DNA of 13,349 bases from Alphaproteobacteria bacterium (GCA_023269645.1 JAHFPR010000027.1:1-13349), one strand, 5' to 3'; shown: positions 1 through 6,713, numbered from the stretch's first letter. Notes: a model not told the origin generated them from the letters alone. Numbers and translations: made by a program.

Positions 1-6
1 CCATAG

Positions 7-27
7 ATCCCCGGACAAGCCGGGGAT
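7..27. repeat. Short GC-rich palindrome (REP-like)
   Basis: An 8-base perfect inverted repeat (atccccgg / ccggggat) surrounds a 5-base loop. It has no T-tract, so it does not look like an intrinsic terminator. Its form fits the dispersed palindromes common between genes in many proteobacteria. I cannot confirm copy number from one window. Confidence 0.5.
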
Positions 28-77
28 TACACAAAATGGAAAAAGCAACATGATGCGCTACCTAAAACAGAGAAACC

Positions 78-105
78 TTGCCAACGGACTGAAGGGCACT
101 ATAAT
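78..105 (+). promoter_or_regulatory. Sigma70-type promoter
   Basis: TTGCCA at 78-83 and a perfect TATAAT at 100-105 are separated by 16 bases, close to the ideal sigma70 layout. Transcription would start near 112. The next protein start is at 345, and a terminator-like hairpin lies between. The promoter may therefore drive a short RNA, or a long attenuated leader for the XRE gene and the lol genes. Confidence 0.55.
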
Positions 106-111
106 ATTCTA

Positions 112-166
112 CGGCGTTTGAAACCGCCTATGACACGTTCACCGCTCACGACAGAGTGGATTTTTT
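112..166 (+). ncRNA. Candidate short RNA of about 55 nt
   Basis: The stretch between the predicted start of transcription near 112 and the T-tract ending at 166 could fold into two hairpins. The first pairs GGCG at 113-116 with CGCC at 125-128 and continues through T-A pairs past a one-base bulge. The second is the terminator stem. A promoter, compact structure and U-tract are the layout of a small RNA or an attenuated leader. This rests on sequence layout only; I recognise no known RNA family. Confidence 0.22.
142..166 (+). terminator. Intrinsic terminator-like hairpin
   Basis: A 6-base stem, CCGCTC (142-147) with GAGTGG (154-159), includes one G-U pair and closes a 6-base loop. One A and then six T follow at 161-166. 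The stem is short, so termination may be partial. It lies about 35 bases after the predicted transcription start. Confidence 0.4.
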
Positions 167-238
167 GTGCCCTGTCACACCGTCTTTATGACGGTGGCCG
201 GGTGTCGTTGTAAAGACGGCATGACAACAGGGTGCAAC
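167..238. repeat. Long imperfect palindrome (MITE/REP-like)
   Basis: The left arm (167-188) and the reverse complement of the right arm (211-238) share the CCCTG, TCA and CCGTCTTTA blocks, with small indels. A nested hairpin CCGTC/GACGG sits at 180-194. The element directly follows the T-tract of the hairpin at 142-166. It looks like a small non-coding mobile or dispersed palindrome. The family is not known to me. Confidence 0.5.
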
Positions 239-344
239 TCTTCTTCTGTCGGGAGTGTGGTGGAATACAACACCCGCAAGGGGAATACACCCGCACGTTG
301 TCGTACGTGGTTTCAAACTCCTGACACTCAAAAGGAGAGACCAC

Positions 345-572
345 ATGATCTATAACACCCACTTGCTTCGTCACCTGCGTTTTACCATTGGCCAGAATAT
401 CCATCGTTTGCGCGCCGGGCAAAAACTTTCGCTGTACAAACTTTCGCAGTTAAGCGGTGTGCCGGAATTGCTACTCGATCATTACGAACTCGGCAAGAAC
501 GAAATCCGGCTGGATGAGTTGCTAAAGATCGCGTGTGCGCTGGAAGTTGGCGTGGTAGAGCTGGTGCGGTGA
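345..572 (+). CDS. Small XRE-family helix-turn-helix regulator
   Basis: This is a 75-residue protein made almost entirely of one Cro/C1-type DNA-binding domain. IGQNIHRLR at residues 15-23 is the usual first helix. The segment around 30-50 (LYKLSQLSGV to YELGK) is the helix-turn-helix, and the C-terminal ELLKIACALEVGVVELV is the typical closing helix pair. An upstream in-frame ATG at 255 would add 30 unrelated residues. I chose 345 because a strong AAGGAGA lies 8 bases before it. The gene ends 40 bases before lolC on the same strand, so the two may be co-transcribed. It probably regulates nearby genes or itself; the target is unknown. There is no partner toxin in view, so I do not call it an antitoxin. 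Confidence 0.8.
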   Translation: MIYNTHLLRHLRFTIGQNIHRLRAGQKLSLYKLSQLSGVPELLLDHYELGKNEIRLDELLKIACALEVGVVELVR

Positions 573-612
573 AACGCTGGACTCTCTGTTTCAGCCCGAT
601 TACACTCCCTTC

Positions 613-1854
613 ATGTGCACAAGGTTTGAAAGAATGGTAGCGTTCCGCTATCTGCGGGCGCGGCGGGGCGAGGGGTTTATCGCCGTCACCGTCACGTTTT
701 CCGTGCTTGGTATTCTGCTTGCGGTGGCATCGCTGGTGGTGGTGATGGCGGTGATGAAGGGCTTTCGGCTGGAGCTGGTAGACCGTATCCTCGGCATCAA
801 TCCGCACATTGCCCTGGTCGCGCCCCACGATACAATTCCCGATTACGACGATCTTTCCGGCAAGCTGCTCACCATCCCCGGCATCACCTATGCCATGCCT
901 GCCATCGAGGGGCAGGTGCTCGCCACCGCGAACAAGGCCAATGCGGGGGCGCACGTTCGCGCGCTGCGGATGAATGATGTTGCCCGGCTGCCGCTGGTTG
1001 CCACGCACATCACTTCCGGCAGCATCGAAGATATGGGGGAAGATGGCGTACTCATCGGTGTGCGGATGGCGGCCACCCTGCACCTGAAGGCGGGCGACGC
1101 GATTCGCCTGCTCTCCCCGCAGACTACCGAAACCATTTTCGCCAGCATCCCGCGCATGAAGGATTACCGCGTGGCGGGCGTGTTCGAGGTGGGGATGTTC
1201 GAGTATGATTCCAGCACGATTTTCATGCCGCTTGCCGCCGCGCAGGTGTATTTCAAACTGCCCGATTCGGTGACCTCCATCGGCATGGGCGTGGCCGACC
1301 GCGACCACGTGGAGAAATACCGCGATGCAATCATGGCCGCAGCCGGCCAGCGATATTTCCTGGCGGACTGGAAGCAGGCCAACGGCGATTTCGTCCACGC
1401 GCTGGATGTGGAACGCTCCGCCATGTTCCTGATCCTCGCACTCATCATGTGCGTGGCGGGGTTCATGATTCTTTCGGGGATGTGGATGCTGGTGGTGAGC
1501 AAGCGGCGGGAGATCGCCATCCTCCGCACGATGGGGGCTTCCCGCATGGCGGTGCAGCGCATTTTCCTGATGTGCGGGATGATTATCGGCACGTCCGGAA
1601 CCGCGCTGGGGCTGCTGGCCGGGGTGGGTTTCGCCACGCACATTCAGAGCATCCGGCACTGGCTTGAGACCACATTCGACACTTCGCTGTTCCCGGCGGC
1701 GGTCTATTTCCTCACCACCGTGCCCGCGCAGGTGCAGATGGAGGATGTGCTGCATATCGTGGCCCTGGCGATGGGCATCACCCTGCTCGCCACGATTTTC
1801 CCGGCGCGCAAGGCCGCCTCCATCCCCCCGGCGGAGGGGTTGCGGTATGAATGA
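613..1854 (+). CDS. lolC: Lipoprotein-releasing ABC permease LolC/LolF
   Basis: This 413-residue inner membrane protein of the LolC/LolE family works with LolD to extract mature lipoproteins from the inner membrane and hand them to the periplasmic carrier LolA. The N-terminal FERMVAFRYLRARR and the following GFIAV segment lead into the first membrane helix at about 22-48. A large periplasmic domain follows, then an FtsX-type C-terminal block with three membrane helices at about 270-295, 315-340 and 378-400. Between the first two is the cytoplasmic coupling segment SKRREIAILRTMGAS. Only one such permease is seen, which fits alphaproteobacteria that use a single homodimeric LolF-like subunit; a second copy elsewhere cannot be excluded. 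The start at 613 has no clear ribosome site, but the family N-terminus supports it. Its stop codon overlaps a possible ATG (ATGA at 1851-1854), a junction typical of lolC-lolD pairs, yet lolD is now 960 bases away. Confidence 0.9.
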   Translation: MCTRFERMVAFRYLRARRGEGFIAVTVTFSVLGILLAVASLVVVMAVMKGFRLELVDRILGINPHIALVAPHDTIPDYDDLSGKLLTIPGITYAMPAIEGQVLATANKANAGAHVRALRMNDVARLPLVATHITSGSIEDMGEDGVLIGVRMAATLHLKAGDAIRLLSPQTTETIFASIPRMKDYRVAGVFEVGMFEYDSSTIFMPLAAAQVYFKLPDSVTSIGMGVADRDHVEKYRDAIMAAAGQRYFLADWKQANGDFVHALDVERSAMFLILALIMCVAGFMILSGMWMLVVSKRREIAILRTMGASRMAVQRIFLMCGMIIGTSGTALGLLAGVGFATHIQSIRHWLETTFDTSLFPAAVYFLTTVPAQVQMEDVLHIVALAMGITLLATIFPARKAASIPPAEGLRYE

Positions 1855-1875
1855 TTTTACAGTAGAAGAATAGGT

Positions 1876-2838
1876 ATGACACTTACCATTTCATCCAAAG
1901 AACCAAAAGGCATTCCGCCCAAAGCAGATTTTGCTATCTACGTACATTTTGACAAGGACTCACCGAATCCTCAGCGCGTGTTCCAAACGGTAAGTGGTCT
2001 TATCATCGCTTTCCAGAAGCTGGACAGGATATTGTGTCAAACTATAGATTCCAGCATTGAACCTGTCATGATGCTGGAAGAAGTAGAAACGGGATCGCTG
2101 AAAGTTTGGTTGAGAAATATCTTGAGCGCAACCGACGATCAAGCGTTGGGAAGCCTTGAGTGGAAAAAACAGGTGGGTAAATACTTGGTAAAAGCGAAAT
2201 ACCTGGCAGTTGATTTCCTCAATACAAAAATTGAGGTCGAGAACGAAAAGGAGAATAGGGAACGCGTTGCTCTTTTCAGTAAGGAATTGGCCAGCCTTGC
2301 ACGAGAAACAGATGTAAAACATCTTCCGGATTATAAGAATCCTTCGGTTTCTGATCTGGCAGGATCACTCCGTGAAATTTCTGAAGCCAAAGCTCCCTTG
2401 CTTGATAAAGATGTTCTTCAATACATCACGGAAGACGAAGCAGTGAACTTCGATTTGACTATCCAATGGACTCCTGAAACCTTTGAGGAATTCTTAACAA
2501 AAGAAGTAATTAAATACAATGCCGCCCCAATGATTCTGGCTGTTAAGAAGCCTGACTATCTTGGTAATTCTCAATGGGATTTGCGTCATGGGAGAAGCCC
2601 CATAAGGGCAAAGATAAATGATGCTGATTGGTTACAACAATTCCAGAATAGAGAAGTAGACGTAAGGCCAGGTGATTCCTTGCGATGCATGGTGGAACAG
2701 GAATATCATTATGGTTATGATAATGAGCTTATCGCGCATATTTATGCCATTATAACTGTCGTTGAAGTTCTGGAAAACAGTTACCGTCAGGGTGATCTGA
2801 TAGAAGCACTCGAAAATGAATCCAAAAACAAAAAATAA
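1876..2838 (+). CDS. Unrecognised 320-residue protein inside the lol operon
   Basis: I do not recognise a named family. The protein is soluble, with no signal peptide or membrane helix. Residues about 18-85 look like a compact conserved domain, with the pattern YVHFDKDSPNPQRVFQ, then MMLEEVETGSLKVWLRNIL. A charged helical stretch around 110-150 follows (EVENEKENRERVALFSKEL). The C-terminal part (about 245-300) alternates short hydrophobic strands and ends with YGYDNELIAHIYAIITVVEVL. Its GC content is visibly lower than its neighbours: two 60-base lines I counted gave 40% and 47%, against 62% for a line of lolC. It lies 21 bases after lolC and overlaps lolD by 23 bases. The base composition and its place between two genes that normally touch suggest later insertion. 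The function is unknown. Confidence 0.8.
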   Translation: MTLTISSKEPKGIPPKADFAIYVHFDKDSPNPQRVFQTVSGLIIAFQKLDRILCQTIDSSIEPVMMLEEVETGSLKVWLRNILSATDDQALGSLEWKKQVGKYLVKAKYLAVDFLNTKIEVENEKENRERVALFSKELASLARETDVKHLPDYKNPSVSDLAGSLREISEAKAPLLDKDVLQYITEDEAVNFDLTIQWTPETFEEFLTKEVIKYNAAPMILAVKKPDYLGNSQWDLRHGRSPIRAKINDADWLQQFQNREVDVRPGDSLRCMVEQEYHYGYDNELIAHIYAIITVVEVLENSYRQGDLIEALENESKNKK

Positions 2839-3610
2839 TGCCTCCGGGAGAACTTCCACCCGAAAAAAGAAAACCACGCCGCCCACCCGTGTGCAGCCGC
2901 CCGCGAAACGCGCTTCCGGCGGGCGGTTCCCGCTGAAAGTCGAATCCATCCGCAAGATTTTCCGGCAGGGGGATGCGGAACTCCATGTGCTGGAGGGAGC
3001 CTCGCTGGAGGTGCAGCGCGGGGAGATCGTGGCACTGGTGGGCGAGAGCGGCTGCGGCAAATCCACGCTGCTGCAGATCGCGGGGCTGCTCGATACGCCC
3101 GATGGCGGCGAGGTGCGCATCCTGGGTGAAGCCGCCACCAAACTCCCCGACCGCGAGCGCACGAAGCTCCGGCGTGAGAAGCTCGGATTTATCTACCAGT
3201 TCCACCACCTGCTGCCGGATTTTTCCGCGCTTGAAAACGTGATGCTGCCGCAGATACTCGCCGGGAAATCAAGGCGGGAAGCGCGGAATCACGGCGAAAA
3301 ACTGCTCGCGAAACTCGGCCTCGGCGACAGGCTCCAGCATCGCCCCGGCCAGCTTTCCGGCGGCGAACAGCAGCGCGTGGCGATCGCCCGCGCGCTCGCC
3401 AACCAGCCCGCCATCCTGCTCGCGGACGAACCCACCGGGAACCTCGACCCCGGCACGGCGGCCTCCGTATTCGCCATGCTGGTGGAGCTTTCCGCCGAGC
3501 ACGGCATGGCCACGCTGGTGGTGACGCATAACCGCGAACTCGCCAGGGCCACGGATCGCATGATAACGCTGGAGGAAGGGAAAGTTATGCCGCTGGATTC
3601 AAGTAGATGA
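2816..3610 (+). CDS. lolD: Lipoprotein-releasing ABC ATPase LolD
   Basis: This is the ATPase that powers lipoprotein release by LolC/LolF. All ABC motifs are present: Walker A GESGCGKST at 76-84, Q-loop Q128 in the LolD-like FIYQFHHLLPDFSALENV, signature LSGGEQQR at 170-177, Walker B ILLADEP at 190-196, and switch His228. The length is 264 residues, longer than the usual 225-235. The excess is a basic, Thr/Pro-rich N-terminal tail of about 37 residues before the first strand. The ATG at 2816 overlaps the upstream gene by 23 bases and has only a weak ribosome site, so translation is probably coupled. GTG at 2891 (residue 26) is an alternative start that would give a normal-length protein. Confidence 0.92.
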   Translation: MNPKTKNNASGRTSTRKKKTTPPTRVQPPAKRASGGRFPLKVESIRKIFRQGDAELHVLEGASLEVQRGEIVALVGESGCGKSTLLQIAGLLDTPDGGEVRILGEAATKLPDRERTKLRREKLGFIYQFHHLLPDFSALENVMLPQILAGKSRREARNHGEKLLAKLGLGDRLQHRPGQLSGGEQQRVAIARALANQPAILLADEPTGNLDPGTAASVFAMLVELSAEHGMATLVVTHNRELARATDRMITLEEGKVMPLDSSR

Positions 3611-3638
3611 TTGATGACATTGTCTGTTGAATCATCTA
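3604..3638. other. Inverted repeat at the end of lolD
   Basis: A perfect 9-base inverted repeat (TAGATGATT at 3604-3612, AATCATCTA at 3630-3638) spans the lolD stop codon with a 17-base loop. It is AT-rich and has no T-tract, so it is at best a weak terminator or RNA-stabilising hairpin. Confidence 0.3.
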
Positions 3639-3674
3639 AAATTATCCGGTCATCTAATGAAAGGGGAGAGAACC

Positions 3675-4145
3675 ATGCCGACCATCGAAGAACGTCTCAA
3701 AGCTGCGAATATCGTGATTCCGGAAGCACCGCGCGCGCCCACGGTGCATTACATTCCATACACGGTTTCCGGGAACATCGTGTTTATCTCCGGGCAACTA
3801 CCTTTCCAGAATGGCGAAATCATCATGACCGGCCAGCTTGGGCGCGGCGTTTCAGTGGAGGACGGGCGTGATACCGCGCGCGTCTGCGCTATCAACGTGC
3901 TCACCCACCTCAAAACCGCCTGCAACGGCGATCTCACCCGCGTGAAGAAAGTGCTGAAGCTGGAAATCCTGGTGGCCTCCACGCCGGAATTCCATGAGCC
4001 GCACGTGGTGGCGAATGGCGCATCGCTGGTGATGCTGGATATTTTCGGCAAGGAAATCGGCAGCCATGCGCGCGTGGCCTACGGGGTCGCTTCGCTGCCG
4101 CTCAACGCAGCGGTGGAAGTGGCAGCGACGTTTGAAATCTCTTAA
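3675..4145 (+). CDS. RidA/YjgF family protein
   Basis: This is a 156-residue protein of the Rid superfamily, the longer subgroup of about 150 residues rather than classic RidA of about 128. Family members form trimers, and the archetype hydrolyses reactive enamine/imine intermediates released by PLP enzymes. Visible features are the early strand NIVFISGQLPFQNGEI (34-49), the helix with DTARVCAINVLTHLK, and the late HARVAYGVASLPLNAAVEVAA with Arg133 and Glu148. These are the positions of the substrate-binding arginine and acidic residue in active members. An upstream in-frame ATG at 3627 exists, but AAGGGGAGAG directly before 3675 decides the start. It lies 64 bases after lolD. The exact substrate is not inferable. 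Confidence 0.88.
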   Translation: MPTIEERLKAANIVIPEAPRAPTVHYIPYTVSGNIVFISGQLPFQNGEIIMTGQLGRGVSVEDGRDTARVCAINVLTHLKTACNGDLTRVKKVLKLEILVASTPEFHEPHVVANGASLVMLDIFGKEIGSHARVAYGVASLPLNAAVEVAATFEIS

Positions 4146-4153
4146 TGCGCTCC

Positions 4154-4227
4154 CTTCCTGGGCTACTGCCCAGGAAGATGATCCTAAGGCCTTCGGCCAC
4201 TAAAGAAGGGCGGACTGCTGTCCGCCC
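4154..4227. repeat. Cluster of three successive hairpins
   Basis: There are three separate inverted repeats in 74 bases. The first is a perfect 10-base stem (CTTCCTGGGC 4154-4163, partner 4168-4177) with a TACT loop. The second is a 4-base stem GGCC (4188-4191, 4195-4198). The third is a perfect 8-base stem GGGCGGAC (4208-4215, partner 4220-4227). None has a following T-tract. The cluster lies between the RidA-like gene and the HAD gene and ends exactly where a 7-base tandem repeat begins. It may protect the upstream transcript's 3' end or attenuate read-through. Confidence 0.55.
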
Positions 4228-4254
4228 ACTGAACTCTGAACTCTGACCACTTCT
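4227..4254. repeat. Degenerate 7-base tandem repeat before the HAD gene
   Basis: Four units begin at 4227, 4234, 4241 and 4248, with consensus C-W-C-T-G-A-M; the last unit is the most diverged. The array ends 3 bases before the ATG at 4258 and occupies the place of the Shine-Dalgarno sequence. Confidence 0.6.
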
Positions 4255-4257
4255 AAA

Positions 4258-5175
4258 ATGCCCCAGTTCCTTTCCGGTATCGCCTCCCTCGTCCCCCGCT
4301 TCGACGGGTTTATCCTCGACCTGTGGGGAGTGCTGCACGATGGCACACACCCTTATCCCGGTGCGATTGAAGCACTGGCGAAGCTGCGGGCGGAGGGTAA
4401 AAAAATCATCCTGCTTTCCAACGCGCCGCGCCGGGCTGCAGCGGTGGAAAAAGTGCTGCAGACCATCGGATTTTCCAGCACGCATTATGATGCGCTGGTT
4501 ACATCCGGCGATACGGCGCGGGATTGGCTTCTTGCTTCCCGGCCTTACGGCCTGCGTTATTGTTATATCGGGCCGGAGAAAGATCGCCACCTGCTGGAAG
4601 GCGCGGATTACCGGGAAGTTTCGAGCGCGACAGAGGCGGATTTCGCGCTGGTCACGGGCTTCAATGAATTTGGGGATGGCATGGAAACCAAGCTGCCGCA
4701 GGTGCGGGAATCCCTCGCCGCGAAACTCCCGATGATCTGCACGAATCCCGATCGGCTGGTGGTGAAGCAGGATGGCCGCGAGATGCTCTGCGCCGGATTG
4801 CTCGCCGAATGGTACGAGGCGCACGGTGGCCATGTGGACTGGTTCGGCAAGCCTTACAGGAGAGTGTATGAGCACTGCTTTGCCTTGTTCAGGGATTGGG
4901 GATTAGGGGTTGAAGAAGGGAGCGGAGCACCGCGTAATCCTCATCATCCATCATCCATCATCCATCACCCTATCCTCGCCATCGGCGACAGCCTCCACAC
5001 CGACATCGCGGGTGCGCGCGGCGCGGGTATCACCTGCGTACTGGTGGCGGGCGGCATCCTTGCCGAGCCTTTGGACGTGAAGCCGGGAGAGCTTCCCGAT
5101 CCGGATTGTCTGGCGCGCCTGTGTGCCGCCGAGGGCACAGATCCGGACATCGTTATCCCGGCGTTTCGGTGGTAG
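4258..5175 (+). CDS. HAD superfamily class IIA hydrolase (TIGR01459-like)
   Basis: This 305-residue protein resembles the NagD-like HAD class IIA phosphatases of alphaproteobacteria. Motif I is FILDLWGVLHDGT, with the nucleophile Asp21; Trp23 stands where most HAD enzymes have the second Asp, which is usual for this subgroup. Motif II is LLSNAPR with Ser54, motif III is the Lys of FGKPY (Lys198), and motif IV is IGDSLHTD with Asp244 and Asp249. The C2-type cap lies between motifs II and III. The physiological substrate is unknown. Residues about 212-238, between the GKPY helix and motif IV, are a low-complexity segment of about 27 residues encoded by 7-base tandem repeats. My recollection of the family is that this linker is around 10 residues, so about 15 look extra. 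There is no ribosome site before the start. The gene converges with argH, 21 bases apart. Confidence 0.85.
   Translation: MPQFLSGIASLVPRFDGFILDLWGVLHDGTHPYPGAIEALAKLRAEGKKIILLSNAPRRAAAVEKVLQTIGFSSTHYDALVTSGDTARDWLLASRPYGLRYCYIGPEKDRHLLEGADYREVSSATEADFALVTGFNEFGDGMETKLPQVRESLAAKLPMICTNPDRLVVKQDGREMLCAGLLAEWYEAHGGHVDWFGKPYRRVYEHCFALFRDWGLGVEEGSGAPRNPHHPSSIIHHPILAIGDSLHTDIAGARGAGITCVLVAGGILAEPLDVKPGELPDPDCLARLCAAEGTDPDIVIPAFRW
4892..4912. repeat. 7-base tandem repeat inside the HAD gene (first array)
   Basis: Three units begin at 4892, 4899 and 4906, all variants of GGGATTR. They are read in frame as residues 212-218 of the HAD protein. The same unit family recurs at 13219-13246 and, on the other strand, at 13322-13349. 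Confidence 0.7.
4936..4970. repeat. 7-base tandem repeat inside the HAD gene (second array)
   Basis: Five units begin at 4936, 4943, 4950, 4957 and 4964. Three of them are identical (ATCATCC), the last differs by one base and the first by more. They encode the His/Pro/Ser/Ile-rich stretch just before motif IV. Because 7 is not a multiple of 3, gain or loss of a single unit would break the reading frame. Confidence 0.8.
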
Positions 5176-5196
5176 CAGGCAGAAAAGAAGAAGTCG

Positions 5197-6594
5197 CTAA
5201 AGATATTTCTTCCGCGCGGTCACCACGGATTTCTTCACGTTCGCGGGGGCGGAACCGCCGAAGCTGGTGCGGCTTTTGACGGAATTTTCCACTGAAAGCA
5301 CGGCCAGCGCATCCGCCGTGATACGCTTCTCCACCTTCTGCATATCCGCCAGTTTCAGCTCATCGAGCCGACAGTTTTTCTTCTCCGCCGCCGCGACGAT
5401 TTTCCCCGTGACGTGATGCGCCTGACGGAACGGCAGCCCCAGTTCCCGCACCAGCCAGTCAGCGAGGTCGGTGGCGGTGGCATAGCCGCGCAGGGAGGCC
5501 GCGAGCATCTTTTCCGCATTCACCCGCATATCGCGCACCATGCCCGCCATCGCCGCCACGGAAAGTTGCATCGCGTCGAACGCGGCAAACACCGGCTCCT
5601 TATCCTCCTGCATATCCTTGCTGTAGGCAAGCGGCAGCCCCTTCATCACGGTAAGAAGCTGCACCAGCGCGCCGTGGGTGCGTCCGGCTTTCGCGCGCAC
5701 GAGTTCGGCGGCATCCGGGTTGCGCTTCTGCGGCATGATAGAGCTGCCGGTGGTGAACGCATCCGAGAGGGTTATGAACCGGAAGCCGTCCGAGCACCAC
5801 AGCACGATTTCCTCTGCGAAACGTGAAAGATGCGTGGCGAGGATGCTGAGCATCGCCAGCGACTCCAGCGCAAAATCGCGATCCGAAACAGCATCGAGCG
5901 AGTTGGCCATCGGAGCAGAAAAGCCCAGTGCTCTCGCGGTGGCTTTGCGGTCAATCGGGAAAGATGTGCCCGCCAGTGCCGCAGCACCGAGGGGCGATTC
6001 GTTCAACCGTGCGCGCGCATCGGCCAGCCGCCCGCGATCCCGCCCCAGCATCTCTACATAAGCGAGCAGATGGTGGCCGAACGTCACAGGCTGCGCGGTT
6101 TGCAGATGGGTGAAGCCGGGCAGGATGGTGGCCGCGTGTTCCCCGGTGCGTTCCAGCAACGCGGCCTGTAAATCCTGAAGTGCGGCATCCAGCGCGTCCA
6201 GCGCGTCGCGCACCCATAGCTTGAAATCCGTGGCCACCTGATCGTTGCGGGAGCGGGCGGTGTGGAGCTTGCCAGCCACGTCGCCGAGCATCTCCTTCAG
6301 CCGCGCCTCGATGTTCATATGGATGTCCTCGAACTCCGTGCGGAAGGGGAAATTTCCGGCCTCAATTTCCTGAAGGATTTTCTTTAAGCCACCGATAATC
6401 GCGGCAGATTCCTTCGGCTGCAAAATGCCTGTCGCACCCAGCATCTCCGCGTGGGCGATGGAACCGGCGATGTCCTGGCTGTAGAGCCGCTTGTCCACCG
6501 CGATGGAGGCATTGATCTTCTCCATAATCGCAGCAGGGCCTGCGGAAAAATGCCCGCCCCACATTTCATTTGCTTTTTTACCGTTCTTTGCCAT
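5197..6594 (-). CDS. argH: Argininosuccinate lyase
   Basis: This 465-residue cytosolic tetrameric enzyme makes the last step of arginine synthesis: argininosuccinate to arginine plus fumarate. The N-terminus has the family MWGGHF (11-16) and INASI..DKRLY block. HTARSRNDQ is at 111-119 and FTHLQTAQP at 161-169, with the catalytic-region His163. The fumarase/lyase superfamily signature GSSIMPQKRNP is at 283-293. The C-terminus KSRTSFGGSAP is typical. It is full length. The ATG at 6594 gives the short basic leader seen in related proteins, although the 30 bases before it lack a Shine-Dalgarno and consist largely of a 7-base repeat. It is divergent from the thioredoxin gene, with 119 bases between starts, and convergent with the HAD gene. 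Confidence 0.96.
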   Translation of the reverse strand: MAKNGKKANEMWGGHFSAGPAAIMEKINASIAVDKRLYSQDIAGSIAHAEMLGATGILQPKESAAIIGGLKKILQEIEAGNFPFRTEFEDIHMNIEARLKEMLGDVAGKLHTARSRNDQVATDFKLWVRDALDALDAALQDLQAALLERTGEHAATILPGFTHLQTAQPVTFGHHLLAYVEMLGRDRGRLADARARLNESPLGAAALAGTSFPIDRKATARALGFSAPMANSLDAVSDRDFALESLAMLSILATHLSRFAEEIVLWCSDGFRFITLSDAFTTGSSIMPQKRNPDAAELVRAKAGRTHGALVQLLTVMKGLPLAYSKDMQEDKEPVFAAFDAMQLSVAAMAGMVRDMRVNAEKMLAASLRGYATATDLADWLVRELGLPFRQAHHVTGKIVAAAEKKNCRLDELKLADMQKVEKRITADALAVLSVENSVKSRTSFGGSAPANVKKSVVTARKKYL

Positions 6595-6604
6595 GCTGAT
6601 ACTA

Positions 6605-6639
6605 GGTTTCAGGTGAGTGGTTTCAGGTTTCGGGTATCA
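6605..6639. repeat. 7-base tandem repeat before argH
   Basis: Five units begin at 6605, 6612, 6619, 6626 and 6633. Two are GGTTTCA, one is GGTTTCG, one is GGTATCA and one is diverged (GGTGAGT). On the argH coding strand this is an A/C-rich TGAAACC array ending 10 bases before the start codon. Confidence 0.75.
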
Positions 6640-6713
6640 TAGAGGAAAGAACGCGAGTTAGTAAACCCGCCTCTTTATGCCATAACGGGAACGGATTGAA
6701 AAAGACATAAAAG

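Larger units (their letters stand above)
1..344. other. Gene-free region with promoter and palindromes
   Basis: I find no convincing protein gene here. A frame is open from the left edge to a stop at 119-121, but it runs through the palindrome at 7-27 and the promoter, so I do not call it. The region holds two palindromic repeats, a strong promoter-like site at 78-105 and a terminator-like hairpin at 142-166. It also holds a near-direct repeat (GGAATACA...ACCCGCA) at 262-278 and 282-295, and a 5-base palindrome CACGT/ACGTG at 294-309. The last is 35 bases before the XRE gene and could be an operator, which is a guess. Confidence 0.5.

Noticed and set aside
7..27. The palindrome at the left edge as an intrinsic terminator
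   Set aside because: The stem is good, but the following bases are ATTACACAAAA rather than a T-tract on either strand.
2..121. A plus-strand frame open from the left edge to a stop at 119-121, with ATG at 50
   Set aside because: It runs through the palindrome at 7-27 and contains the promoter hexamers. It has no recognisable protein features, so I cannot tell a gene end from chance.
167..238. A CRISPR-like or integrase attachment site
   Set aside because: There is a single imperfect palindrome with no regularly spaced copies, no cas gene and no integrase in the window.
345..572. The XRE gene as the antitoxin of a toxin-antitoxin pair
   Set aside because: Neither neighbour is a toxin: the next gene is lolC and the upstream 344 bases hold no supported gene.
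382..1755. A 457-codon minus-strand frame opposite the XRE gene and lolC
   Set aside because: It has the same His/Arg-rich shadow composition and lies opposite a clear LolC.
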